Assembly (NCBI GenBank): GCA_910587065.1 | Contig: CAJUMA010000002.1 | Coordinates: 32,282 to 96,281 of the forward strand | DNA length: 64,000 nucleotides | Origin: an uncultured Bacilli bacterium | GTDB lineage: Bacteria; Bacillota_I; Bacilli_A; RF39; UBA660 | Reading direction: 5' to 3' | Shown: positions 1 to 8,776 of the stretch, piece by piece | Layout of the letters: the number at the start of each line of letters is the position of its first letter | Numbering within the stretch: position 1 is the stretch's first letter | The notes under the pieces: generated by a model | Database searches by the model: none | The model's input: only the letters and a program-made list of their open reading frames with translations | What the model was told of the DNA's origin: nothing | Made by a program: the position numbers and the translations under genes

Positions 1-258
1 AAAGAAATATTTAAGTTAAAAACAATGTTAGATAAAGAAAATATACCTTATGAAGTAAAGCTAACAAATAATTCTATTGAGTTAATGATAGATAATAGAA
101 TACAGGATATAGACATACTTTTTGCAGGTAAAAAAAACTATTTAATTCCTTACCGTAATACAAAAACCTTTTTTAAGGTTAATCAAGGGCTATATACTAT
201 CTATATAAAAATAAATGGTAACTATTATAAATATCCCGATAAAGTAAAATTTTTTTGA
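1..258 (+). CDS. C-terminal fragment of an unknown protein (5' end outside the window)
   Basis: The reading frame is open from base 1 through the first internal ATG at 25 to the TGA at 256-258, so this is most likely the end of a longer gene. The visible 85 residues are rich in Ile, Tyr, Asn and Lys, with alternating hydrophobic residues that suggest beta strands. There is no recognisable motif. Its stop codon overlaps the -35 box of the next gene's promoter, so the next gene is a separate transcription unit. I do not recognise the family. Confidence 0.6.
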   Translation, partial: KEIFKLKTMLDKENIPYEVKLTNNSIELMIDNRIQDIDILFAGKKNYLIPYRNTKTFFKVNQGLYTIYIKINGNYYKYPDKVKFF

Positions 259-283
259 CAAGATTAGTCTTTTAATATATAAT
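255..283 (+). promoter_or_regulatory. Consensus sigma-A promoter
   Basis: TTGACA at 255-260 and TATAAT at 278-283 are separated by exactly 17 bp, a full consensus match. Transcription would begin near 290, which rules out the ATG at 284 as start of the next gene and supports the GTG at 311. Confidence 0.85.
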
Positions 284-310
284 ATGACCCCAAGAAAAGG
301 GGGATTTTTT

Positions 311-2512
311 GTGGATAAATATGCATCAAAATTGAATAATTATTTAATTAGATATAAAAAGGCCATTGCGGGGAAATATTTAGATTTTTGTACACTTTTA
401 GAAAATCACAATATAACTAAAGAAGAATTTGATACAGCAGCGAAAAAAGTTAATTACTTTAATCGAGTTGCTGGTAATATAAAATTTTTCTTCCAAGATG
501 AATGTATAGATATTTTCAACTATTTCTATGAATTAAGTCTTCATCTTTTAGATCCCACATTCACAGAAAAAGATAGCTATAATATTCTAAGGTTTGCTAT
601 AATTAAAAACTATAAAAACTCTTTATCCTTACAAAATGAAATGATTAATCTAGAAGCTTTATTAAAACATAAATTTAAAACCTTTAGACCTTTTCAAGTA
701 CAAATTTTGTTTGAAAACGGTAGATTAAAAGAACTTTTAGATGGAACAGCAAAAGATATAACAGAAAGGGAAATTTCCTTTTTAGACGAACTTGCCGAAA
801 ATGAAGATGAATTTGATATATCTATTGAAAACTTTCGAATAAAAATAAAAACAGCCTATAAATGTATAGATAAATTTGAAAGTATTTTCGATATTTTTAA
901 GCTAAAGAAGTCCCTTGAGGATTTGGGAGTCTGCGATGAATGTTTAAAAAGAGTCCAAAAATACCTTGATTCAAAATTAAAAAATTATCAAGAAAAGAGA
1001 GAAAAAGAAGAATTAAGGGAAATTCAAAAAATGAAGGAAAGTGATACTATGAAATTAATTGAAAAATATTTATTAACATTAGAAGATATAAAAGAATTTG
1101 TATCTGAAGAAGAAAAAAAAGAAACAATAGAGAGAATAGAAGAAAAAACCAAGAAAATAGAGTTTGAAGTTACTGGGTATGAGTTAGTCAATGAAATAAC
1201 AGGAAAAGTAGCTAGGGATGAATTAAATCTCTTAATAACTTATTTTAGTAAATCAGAAGAAGAATGCTTAAATAGTAATATACTTTTCCGTAATTTTGCT
1301 TTAGCCTCAGAATATATGAGAAGTGTTTTTGGTGTTAAGACTATGGATGCTTATCAATTAATTGCAACAATGGTTAGAAGAAATCATAAAATAACAGAAC
1401 ATTCTGAAAGTAAATTAGTGTTTGATCTTGAAGCCGTAAAGAGAATAGACTTTAAAACAATGACACAAGAAAGAGTATTAGAAATATTTAAAGATGAAGT
1501 TACTTTAGCAAGATATGTTAAGGGAGAAAATTTAACAGAAGAAGAACAAGAGCAAAGAAAAGAGATTGGGTCTCATTTAGATGAACTAATTCATGACTAC
1601 AAAGATTATTGTAAGCATAATGATGCTTTCTATAAAAACTTTGTTCAATTTTTCCCAAATATTACATTAGAAAACATTATTGATGGACTTAAAGAATTAA
1701 AGTGGTTAGGTGTTAATGATGATTTACTTGCTAATCTTAAAAGGTCATTTATAAGTATCTTTCGAGCAAATATTCATAAAAGTATGGACATTTTTGATTT
1801 AGAATTAAACCATGTTTATTTAGAAATTCTTATCGAAGATGAAAAGGAAAGAGAAAAAATCGAAAAAGAATTACTAGCCCATAATACTTTAGTAAATTCA
1901 AAGAAAGAAAATGCAAGCAAGGTAGCATCGCCTAAGGCAACTATTCAAACACCAGTTAAAATTTACTTAACCGAAAAGGAAGTAAGAGAATTAAATAAAT
2001 ATATTCGTGAATTTTATAACACTTATCATGCTAAGATTGTTAAACTACCAAATTATGAAGAGCTACTTAACTGTATAGAAAAAATGGAAGAGCTAGAAGA
2101 AGACTTTTATGCTATAGCAAGATTTATTGATCTAGCTTTAACGGATATTTTTAGTCTTAAAGAGGCAAATTATTTAAACAAATACGATGAATTAATTTGC
2201 CTAATAGGATATTTAATTAAATATAAAATTCCACGTGATAAGATAGATACATTAATAAGACTCTATAAGAAATTAAAACCTTGCAATAGTGATTTAGTTG
2301 AATTCTTAAAAGATAGCCTTGATGAGATAAGAACTTATGATGAACCATTAGCTGAAGATACTGAAATGTTACTTTCTGAACTTGAAATATCTTCAAAAGA
2401 AGATTATGATGCAACTATATCCTTACTGGAAGAAATAATGGCAAGTTTAGGGAAGTTCAATTTAAGAACCGATTATGAATATAAACTAGGATTAGAAAAA
2501 TTAGGTGGATAA
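311..2512 (+). CDS. Large alpha-helical protein of unknown function
   Basis: A 733-residue, mostly helical, charged, apparently cytoplasmic protein without a signal peptide or membrane segment. The GTG at 311 is preceded by a strong AAAAGGGGG ribosome binding site (295-303). The in-frame ATG at 284 lies directly after the -10 box and so is probably untranslated. A Lys/Glu-rich coiled-coil-like stretch lies near residues 220-290, and a short low-complexity linker near residue 535 separates a C-terminal helical part. I do not recognise a domain; the alternation of helices could be a repeat scaffold, but that is speculation. It is a single-gene unit with its own promoter and terminator. Confidence 0.75.
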   Translation: MDKYASKLNNYLIRYKKAIAGKYLDFCTLLENHNITKEEFDTAAKKVNYFNRVAGNIKFFFQDECIDIFNYFYELSLHLLDPTFTEKDSYNILRFAIIKNYKNSLSLQNEMINLEALLKHKFKTFRPFQVQILFENGRLKELLDGTAKDITEREISFLDELAENEDEFDISIENFRIKIKTAYKCIDKFESIFDIFKLKKSLEDLGVCDECLKRVQKYLDSKLKNYQEKREKEELREIQKMKESDTMKLIEKYLLTLEDIKEFVSEEEKKETIERIEEKTKKIEFEVTGYELVNEITGKVARDELNLLITYFSKSEEECLNSNILFRNFALASEYMRSVFGVKTMDAYQLIATMVRRNHKITEHSESKLVFDLEAVKRIDFKTMTQERVLEIFKDEVTLARYVKGENLTEEEQEQRKEIGSHLDELIHDYKDYCKHNDAFYKNFVQFFPNITLENIIDGLKELKWLGVNDDLLANLKRSFISIFRANIHKSMDIFDLELNHVYLEILIEDEKEREKIEKELLAHNTLVNSKKENASKVASPKATIQTPVKIYLTEKEVRELNKYIREFYNTYHAKIVKLPNYEELLNCIEKMEELEEDFYAIARFIDLALTDIFSLKEANYLNKYDELICLIGYLIKYKIPRDKIDTLIRLYKKLKPCNSDLVEFLKDSLDEIRTYDEPLAEDTEMLLSELEISSKEDYDATISLLEEIMASLGKFNLRTDYEYKLGLEKLGG

Positions 2513-2525
2513 TCCACCTTTTTTT
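2503..2525 (+). terminator. Intrinsic terminator embedding the stop codon
   Basis: AGGTGG (2503-2508) pairs with CCACCT (2514-2519) around a 5-nt loop and is followed by a T run. The TAA stop of the upstream gene (2510-2512) lies within the loop. Confidence 0.8.
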
Positions 2526-2535
2526 ATGTTATAAT
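2525..2535 (+). promoter_or_regulatory. Extended -10 promoter
   Basis: TATG-T-TATAAT (2525-2535) is an extended -10 (TRTGN) element just upstream of the thioredoxin-like gene. No good -35 is seen. It starts inside the T run of the preceding terminator. Confidence 0.6.
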
Positions 2536-2552
2536 TTTTTTAAGGTGATAAC

Positions 2553-3287
2553 ATGAAAAGTAAAAATGTAGTTATAATTGGTTTAATTCTTATTATCCTA
2601 ACTGTAAGTGGTTGTTTTTACTATTACAAAATCGATAAAAACTTGCCAACATTTGCTGAAACAAAAAAGGTAAAAGAAGAATACGAATCCCTAAATGGGA
2701 CTGTTAGGGAAAGTGATGGAGCAACATATCAAAAAATAAAAGTTGATGCAACTATTGAAATAGATAGTTTAACGGCAACTGAAGCATCGAAATTTATTAA
2801 AGAAGAGTCTGGCATACTATTTATTGGAGCTCCTTGGTGTCCATGGTGCCGCAATGCTTTACCAGTGTTAATGGATGTTGCTCGTGATAATAATTTAGTT
2901 ATAAAGTATTTAGACTTAACAGATGTTCGCAACGTTTATGAGATAAAGGATAAAAAACTTGTTAAAACTCAAAAAGAGGGCGATGGCTATAATGAATTAC
3001 TTGATGCTTTAGATGAAGTATTAGGGGATAAGACTTATACTTTAAAAGATGAAGAAGGGAAAGTTTATGATACAAAAGAAAAAAGAATATATATTCCTAC
3101 CACTATTGCAGTAAAAAATGGAAATATTGAAGGAACTCATGTTAGCACAGTAGAACTTAATGAAAATCAAACTAAATATGATGCCTTAGAACAAAATCAA
3201 ATAATAGAACTAAAAAATATTTATCAAGATTTAATAAATAAGACAAAGGGATTAAATGTTTGTTCTTCTGAAAGTGTTTGTGATTAA
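2553..3287 (+). CDS. Thioredoxin-like lipoprotein (PedC/BrcD-like)
   Basis: A 244-residue protein with an N-terminal hydrophobic segment ending in a lipobox-like VSGC (Cys about residue 21), so it is probably a membrane-anchored extracytoplasmic lipoprotein. A thioredoxin-fold active site WCPWC lies near residues 94-98, after the strand ILFIGAP, and a cis-Pro region IPTT comes later. The family carries out thiol-disulphide exchange; the spacing resembles the bacteriocin-accessory/PedC type. Two further Cys residues lie at the extreme C terminus. RBS AAGGTG at 2542-2547. No bacteriocin genes are visible nearby, so the partner is unknown. Confidence 0.75.
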   Translation: MKSKNVVIIGLILIILTVSGCFYYYKIDKNLPTFAETKKVKEEYESLNGTVRESDGATYQKIKVDATIEIDSLTATEASKFIKEESGILFIGAPWCPWCRNALPVLMDVARDNNLVIKYLDLTDVRNVYEIKDKKLVKTQKEGDGYNELLDALDEVLGDKTYTLKDEEGKVYDTKEKRIYIPTTIAVKNGNIEGTHVSTVELNENQTKYDALEQNQIIELKNIYQDLINKTKGLNVCSSESVCD

Positions 3288-3311
3288 CATTAAAAAAATA
3301 GGAGCGATAAT

Positions 3312-4607
3312 ATGAAAAAGTTTTATAACAATCGAGTACTTACAACATATTTTATTATTCAGCCCATTATAGATATTATAACAGGTCTAATGAAATATTA
3401 TTTTGATCTACCTTTATCACTTGCTATGATAGTCCGATTCATGTTTATTCTTTATTGTGGATTATATTTAATAGTAAGCAAGAATAAGAAAGTATATGCT
3501 TTTTTTGGCATTTGCTTTGCCTATTTTCTTGTAAGTATAGTAGGTAACTACATAATAAAAGATAATTTTAGTATAGTACATCATGCTTATAATTTATTTA
3601 GACTTATTTATTTTCAAATAGTGTTATTGTTTTTCTATTTATATTTAAAAAAACATAAAAGTATAGATAATCAAACCTTCACTAAAATGGGTTTTATTGT
3701 TGGTATTTCTTTACTAATATCTTTACTAACTAAAACATCATTTTGTTCCTATGATGAATTTGAAAATTGTCTACCTAAGGGATATTTAGGATACTTTTTT
3801 TCAGCAAATGAGTATGGGTCAATTCTAATTGCTTTACTAGGGTACCAAATGATTGAATTTATAAAAAAGAGAAAACTAATTAATTTAGTTGTCCTTTCTA
3901 TGCTAGTGTTATTCTTAAGTTTACTGGGGACAAAGACAAGTTTTATTGGTTTATTTGGTTTATTTTTTGTTTATATAATTTATTATTTAATAACAGCAAT
4001 TTTTATAACACCTGAAAAAAGAGATTATAGAGGGGCAGTAGTTGTTATGTTTTTAATAATCGTTTTAGTTGGTGTAAACATAAAAAGACTACCAGTATAC
4101 AATAATTTATATGAGATATATTTTGGAACTCTTGAAACTAAGACAAATGAAAATCCTGAAATAAATGATAAAGATTTAAAAAAGGAAGTAAATAATTATC
4201 TCGTTTTTAGTGGCAGAAATGACTTTATTGCTGTAAATAAAGAAATATATAAGAATGCTCCATTATTTAATAAACTATTTGGTATAACAGATCAAGGAAA
4301 CTATTATAATGAGCAATTAGTTAATCATATTAATGAAAGAGATTTTCATGATTTATATATGATTTATGGAATTGTTGGCCTTATTGTTGAAAGTCTGTTA
4401 CCTTTATATCTTGGAATTAGGCTTCTTAAAAAGTTAAATAAAAATGTTAAATTACTGCTAAATGATGAAATAATTATTTTAGGTATTACTTTAGGACTAT
4501 TACTTATGGTTTCTTATATGGCAGGTCACTCTTTAATGCATCCTGCAGTGGCGTTTTACATTGCTTATATTATAAATGATTTATTAAAGAAAGTGGCTGT
4601 ATCATGA
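3312..4607 (+). CDS. O-antigen ligase/polymerase-like membrane protein
   Basis: A 431-residue polytopic membrane protein with about ten hydrophobic segments and a larger extracytoplasmic loop around residues 255-345, containing a FSGRNDF motif and a later FHDLYMIYGIVG segment. This topology, and the loop with Arg and His followed by membrane helices, is typical of the Wzy_C/O-antigen ligase (WaaL/RfaL-like) superfamily. These enzymes polymerise glycan units or transfer them to an acceptor outside the membrane. RBS AGGAG. It overlaps the next glycosyltransferase by 4 bp (ATGA), so the two are translationally coupled. Confidence 0.75.
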   Translation: MKKFYNNRVLTTYFIIQPIIDIITGLMKYYFDLPLSLAMIVRFMFILYCGLYLIVSKNKKVYAFFGICFAYFLVSIVGNYIIKDNFSIVHHAYNLFRLIYFQIVLLFFYLYLKKHKSIDNQTFTKMGFIVGISLLISLLTKTSFCSYDEFENCLPKGYLGYFFSANEYGSILIALLGYQMIEFIKKRKLINLVVLSMLVLFLSLLGTKTSFIGLFGLFFVYIIYYLITAIFITPEKRDYRGAVVVMFLIIVLVGVNIKRLPVYNNLYEIYFGTLETKTNENPEINDKDLKKEVNNYLVFSGRNDFIAVNKEIYKNAPLFNKLFGITDQGNYYNEQLVNHINERDFHDLYMIYGIVGLIVESLLPLYLGIRLLKKLNKNVKLLLNDEIIILGITLGLLLMVSYMAGHSLMHPAVAFYIAYIINDLLKKVAVS

Positions 4608-5452
4608 ATATTGGTTTAGTTATTGTAAATTATAATGATTCTGATAACACTATCAAGTTAATTAAAAGTGTATCAGCCTTTAAAGTTATTAAAAGTATAG
4701 TAGTAGTTGATAATAATTCATACACGAGTGAACTAAACAAGTTAAAAAAGCTCAAAGAAAAAAAATTAACAATTATTGAAAATGATAATAATTATGGTTA
4801 TGCTTATGCTTTAAATATTGGTGCTAAGTATATTAATGAGACTATCCAAGATGCACTTATATGTCTGTCTAATACCGATATTCATGTCGCGAATGAAAAA
4901 GTACTTATTTCTATGGCTAATAATATAAAAAACGATGTCGTGTGCGTTATGCCTAAAGTTAAAGAAAATAATAGTTTTAAATATGGTTGGAAGTTAACAA
5001 GTGCACTATCTGATTTAAAAGCCAATATACCTTTAATTAATAGATTATTTCGAAAAAATATAATTGATTATCCTGAAGAATATTTTAAAGACAATAGAGA
5101 AGTAGATGTTATCTATGGGTGCTTCTTTATGATTAAAGGGAGTACTTTAGAAGAAATAGGTTACTTTGATGATAAGACATTTCTTTACTTTGAAGAATAT
5201 ATTCTTGCAAGGAAACTAAAGAGTCGTAATTTAAAAAGTATAGTTGACACAAGTGTTTTTGTTGAACATATTCATAATGCAGTAATTGGAAATAATATAA
5301 GCATTAGAAATAAATACAAGATTTATAAAAAAAGTCAATTATATTATGAAAAGAAATACAACAAGGCAAATATATTTGAAATGACTATTTTTAGATTATT
5401 TTATTTAATAAACTTAATACCTTATGAAATAAAAAATATTTTAAAAAAATGA
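4604..5452 (+). CDS. Glycosyltransferase family 2 (rhamnosyltransferase-like)
   Basis: A 282-residue GT-A fold enzyme. The N terminus NIGLVIVNYND is the nucleotide-sugar binding strand, VVVDNNS follows, and an NTDIHV segment occupies the usual DxD position (metal binding, here NTD). FDDKTFLYFEEYILARKL is the acceptor/base region. The best general match is the WcaA/RfbN-like family, whose members often add rhamnose. Its position immediately upstream of rmlD and rmlC supports use of dTDP-rhamnose, by context only. Confidence 0.8.
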   Translation: MNIGLVIVNYNDSDNTIKLIKSVSAFKVIKSIVVVDNNSYTSELNKLKKLKEKKLTIIENDNNYGYAYALNIGAKYINETIQDALICLSNTDIHVANEKVLISMANNIKNDVVCVMPKVKENNSFKYGWKLTSALSDLKANIPLINRLFRKNIIDYPEEYFKDNREVDVIYGCFFMIKGSTLEEIGYFDDKTFLYFEEYILARKLKSRNLKSIVDTSVFVEHIHNAVIGNNISIRNKYKIYKKSQLYYEKKYNKANIFEMTIFRLFYLINLIPYEIKNILKK

Positions 5453-5532
5453 TTTAATCTTTCAAAACACTTTTTGTGGGTGTATAATATTTTTTAAACA
5501 TTACATAAATGTTTTCAGGAGGTTTGTAGTTT

Positions 5533-6417
5533 ATGAAATATTTAATAACAGGATGTTCTGGGCAAGTCGGGTATGACTGCTTTAGAGAAATAGTTTCTCG
5601 AGGAAACAATGATGAAGTTTTAGCACCTGAACACGAGGTCCTTGATATAACTAATCGCGAGAGTACACTTAAATATATCAAAGATACTTGCCCTGATGTC
5701 ATCATTCACTGTGCTGCATATACTAATGTTGATGCAGCCGAAAATGATTGCCATACTGCATATGATATTAATGTAAATGGTACTCAAAATATTAAAGATG
5801 GTGCTTCACTAGTAGGTGCTAAACTTATTTATGTAAGTACAGATTACGTTTTCGATGGAACTAAGGATGGCATTTATGAAATGTGTGATGAAGCAAAACC
5901 AATAAATGTTTATGGGCAAACAAAACTATTGGGAGAAGAAATAGTACGTGAGTATTCTAAGTATTTTATTGTTCGAACTTCATGGGTGTTTGGAGTCTCT
6001 GGTCGTGGGAACTTTGTAAAAACAATGTTAAGACTCGCAGAAACACATGATAAATTAAGAGTAGTCGATGATCAAATTGGCAGTCCAACATATTCTAAAG
6101 ATTTAGCAAGGTTGCTTATTGATATGAGTACTTCCGAAAAATATGGAATCTACCCTGGTAATAATGATGGTTATACCTCATGGTGTGATTTTGCTCGAGA
6201 AATATTTGCCCTAAATGGGAAAAACGTAGAAGTTGAGGGAATCAATACAAAAGACTATAATGCTACTGCACCAAGACCTTTAAATACAAGATTAAGTAAA
6301 AAAGCTTTAGATGATGCAGGATTCAAGCATCTACCACATTGGCATGATGCTCTTATAAGATTTAGTGAAGAATTAAAATTAAATGATAAACAAAAAAATT
6401 TAAGAAAAGAGAAGTAA
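5533..6417 (+). CDS. rfbD: dTDP-4-dehydrorhamnose reductase
   Basis: A 294-residue extended-SDR protein. The N-terminal GCSGQVGYD motif is the NAD(P)H Rossmann loop, STDYVFDG gives the catalytic Thr/Ser region, and YGQTKLLGE contains the YxxxK catalytic pair. The C-terminal RPLNTRLS motif is typical of RmlD. It catalyses the last step of dTDP-L-rhamnose synthesis. Strong RBS AGGAGG and a -10-like TATAAT at 5483-5488. RmlA and RmlB are not in the window, so they must lie elsewhere. Confidence 0.92.
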   Translation: MKYLITGCSGQVGYDCFREIVSRGNNDEVLAPEHEVLDITNRESTLKYIKDTCPDVIIHCAAYTNVDAAENDCHTAYDINVNGTQNIKDGASLVGAKLIYVSTDYVFDGTKDGIYEMCDEAKPINVYGQTKLLGEEIVREYSKYFIVRTSWVFGVSGRGNFVKTMLRLAETHDKLRVVDDQIGSPTYSKDLARLLIDMSTSEKYGIYPGNNDGYTSWCDFAREIFALNGKNVEVEGINTKDYNATAPRPLNTRLSKKALDDAGFKHLPHWHDALIRFSEELKLNDKQKNLRKEK

Positions 6418-6422
6418 AAGTT

Positions 6423-7628
6423 ATGAAAAATATTGTATTTAAAAATAAATCAAGTGCAAGAGAGACAGAGTTAAAAGATTGTTATATTATAAAACCAAGA
6501 TTCTTTGGTGATGAAAGAGGTTACTATGTAGCTGATTACATTAAAGAAGATATGGAAGAACTTGGTTTTCCTAAAGCTCTTAGTCATCATGAAACTAAAA
6601 GTATAAAGAATTATTTAAGAGGAGTAGAACTTGATGCTAATAATGCGCTAACTTCGAGGATTTTAAGAGCAATATCAGGGGATGCAATTGCAATCGTTAT
6701 TGATGCAAGGAAAGATTCTAATACCTTTGGCGAGTATACACTAGTCCATTTAACACCCTACAGCAGTAGTGATGAACTTAGTGGAAAAGAAGTTTTTGTT
6801 CCAACAGGTTATGCACATGCTGTTTTAAGCTTAAAAGATAATACAATTATTCAAGAATTTAAAGGAGAAAAAGCAACTAATTTTAAAAATGTTTCTTCAT
6901 CTGATGAATTAAGACCAATAGTTAGTAAAATATTAGGTGAACTTAGTCAAAATAAAGATAAATTTAAAATATGTAAATCTTTAGAAGAAAATAGTGTTGC
7001 CAAAACTATATCAACAGAATTGCAAGACTGCTATATAGTTGAACCTAGTTATGTTAAAGATGAAGGTGGATACCACGTAAGTGATTTTCAAAAGTCAGAG
7101 ATGAAGGAACTAGGTTTTGAAGAAGTTTATCAACACAGTGAAAGTAAAAGTGCCAAAAATGTTTTAAGAGGAATGCACTTCCAATTAGATCCAAAGTGTC
7201 AAGCTAAACTAGTTCGTGTAGTAAGTGGAGAAGTTATGGACGTTGTAGTAGACATAAGAAAGGATTCTCCAACTTATGGAAAATCTATTGCTATTCATTT
7301 AAAACCATATGAACCAAGTGATCCAGATAGTGGAAAACAGCTATATGTGCCACGTGGATTTGCTCATGGATTTATAAGTTTAACCGATAATGCCATATTT
7401 CAATACTTTGTTGATAATTCATATGCACCAGAACTTGAAGAAGGCATTCTTTGGAGTGGGGAAGAAACTCGGGCTTTGTTTGAAAGTATTTTAGAAGAAC
7501 ATGGGATTGATATAAAAGATTTAATAATTAATGATAAAGACCAAAAGAGACTAGTACTTAAAGACAAACCAAACTATTTTAAATATGAAAATAAAAAAGA
7601 TGAATATTCTTTTGAAGTCGGGGTGTAA
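6423..7628 (+). CDS. rfbC: Tandem dTDP-4-dehydrorhamnose 3,5-epimerase (two fused RmlC domains, first one degenerate)
   Basis: A 401-residue protein made of two RmlC cupin domains, about residues 15-190 and 198-401; a normal RmlC is about 180 residues. The second copy has RGMHFQ with the catalytic-type His at residue 252, GEVMDVVVDIRKDSPTYG and PRGFAHGF. The first copy has RGVE, with Glu69 in place of the His, so it is probably inactive. However, the first copy keeps the FGDERG motif, which is altered to KDEGG in the second. The family epimerises C3 and C5 of the 4-keto sugar. The halves may form a pseudo-dimer (inference). The gene starts 5 bp after rmlD. Confidence 0.88.
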   Translation: MKNIVFKNKSSARETELKDCYIIKPRFFGDERGYYVADYIKEDMEELGFPKALSHHETKSIKNYLRGVELDANNALTSRILRAISGDAIAIVIDARKDSNTFGEYTLVHLTPYSSSDELSGKEVFVPTGYAHAVLSLKDNTIIQEFKGEKATNFKNVSSSDELRPIVSKILGELSQNKDKFKICKSLEENSVAKTISTELQDCYIVEPSYVKDEGGYHVSDFQKSEMKELGFEEVYQHSESKSAKNVLRGMHFQLDPKCQAKLVRVVSGEVMDVVVDIRKDSPTYGKSIAIHLKPYEPSDPDSGKQLYVPRGFAHGFISLTDNAIFQYFVDNSYAPELEEGILWSGEETRALFESILEEHGIDIKDLIINDKDQKRLVLKDKPNYFKYENKKDEYSFEVGV

Positions 7629-7652
7629 GAAACGAAATTCTTACACTTTTTT
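7623..7652 (+). terminator. Intrinsic terminator
   Basis: GTGTAAGAA (7623-7631) pairs with TTCTTACAC (7638-7646), followed by six T. The rmlC stop codon lies in the stem. It ends the rmlD-rmlC transcript. Confidence 0.85.
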
Positions 7653-7714
7653 GTGTAATAGAATCTATTATACTTTTTATTTAATATTAAACTTACTTTA
7701 TTTTTCAGTTTTTA

Positions 7715-7743
7715 TTGGGAATAATATGAATATATGGTATAAT
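7715..7743 (+). promoter_or_regulatory. Promoter of the ABC-exporter polysaccharide operon
   Basis: TTGGGA (7715-7720), a 17-bp spacer and TATAAT (7738-7743), preceded by TATGG, which makes an extended -10. It begins a new transcription unit starting with the methyltransferase. Confidence 0.75.
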
Positions 7744-7767
7744 TTTATATAGAAGGGTAATGTCAAT

Positions 7768-8763
7768 ATGTTTAATTTAGGAAATGCGAAGAGAAATGTT
7801 TTAGGGGAAAAAATAAATAATAATTATGACTTTTTTTATAGTAAAGATAAATACGATATAAATTCTAAATGCGATTCTCATGCAGCAATTGCAAGAAATG
7901 TTAAAGAAAAAAGTGTTGTTTTGGATGTGGGGTGTGCTTCAGGAAATATAGGGAAAATACTTAAAGATTTTAAATCAGCCACGATTGATGGAATTGAATA
8001 TAATGAAGAAGCCTTAGAAATTGCTCGTAAGAAAAATTGTTATTGTAATCTTTATTCTTTTTCTATAACTGATAAAGAAAGCAAAGCATATAATGCTTTT
8101 TTTAAAAACAAAAAAAAGTATGATCATATTATCTTTGGTGATGTTTTAGAACATTTAGATAGACCTTACGATGTATTAGTGCAGTTCTCTAAATTATTAA
8201 AAAAAGATGGCTCAATTATTATTTCTTTACCAAATATAGCCTATATTGACACGATTATTGAGCTCATTAAGGGGAATTTTAATTATAATTATTCTGGTAT
8301 TCTTGATACAACCCATCTAAGATTTTTTACTGAGGGGTCTTTTGCAGACATGATTGAAAATATTGGAAACACGAGTAATGTATTTTTTGATGTTAAAAGA
8401 GTTGATTCAATTAAAGTAATACCAGATTATATAAAAGATTGGGAAAGTGAAATAGATAAGCTTTTTGGTAAAGAGAAAATTGATGAGTATTTTGTTTTAC
8501 AGAATATCTTTGTTTTAACATTGTCTCAAGAAAAAAAGAAGACGTCTAAGAAACATTTCAATAATAATTCTAAAGACATTATAACTAATTATGTTAATAT
8601 GAAAAATGATTTTGATAGAATTACTAAAGAGTTAGATGAAATTAAAAATACTTGTAATAATTTAACTAATGAACGTGATTGTTTGCAAGTCGAACTAAAT
8701 AATATTCTTAACAGCAAAAGATGGAAACTAATTAATAAGATGATGAAGTTAATAGGTAAGTAA
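7768..8763 (+). CDS. Class I SAM-dependent methyltransferase with C-terminal coiled coil
   Basis: 331 residues. VLDVGCASGNIG (about residues 51-62) is the SAM-binding motif I, and IIFGDVLEHLDRP is the motif typical of the UbiG/Methyltransf_23 group. IIISLPNIAYID follows. The last 70 residues form a coiled-coil-like region ending in NSKRWKLINKMMKL, a tail common on glycan-modifying enzymes in capsule loci. It probably methylates the glycan, possibly as a terminal cap recognised for ABC-dependent export; the substrate is inferred. First gene of an operon with the ABC exporter 13 bp downstream. Confidence 0.8.
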   Translation: MFNLGNAKRNVLGEKINNNYDFFYSKDKYDINSKCDSHAAIARNVKEKSVVLDVGCASGNIGKILKDFKSATIDGIEYNEEALEIARKKNCYCNLYSFSITDKESKAYNAFFKNKKKYDHIIFGDVLEHLDRPYDVLVQFSKLLKKDGSIIISLPNIAYIDTIIELIKGNFNYNYSGILDTTHLRFFTEGSFADMIENIGNTSNVFFDVKRVDSIKVIPDYIKDWESEIDKLFGKEKIDEYFVLQNIFVLTLSQEKKKTSKKHFNNNSKDIITNYVNMKNDFDRITKELDEIKNTCNNLTNERDCLQVELNNILNSKRWKLINKMMKLIGK

Positions 8764-8776
8764 TAGAAGGTGACTT

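Noticed and set aside
284..310. ATG at 284 as start of the large helical protein
   Set aside because: It directly follows the -10 box (278-283) of a consensus promoter, so it should not be in the transcript; GTG 311 has an excellent ribosome binding site.
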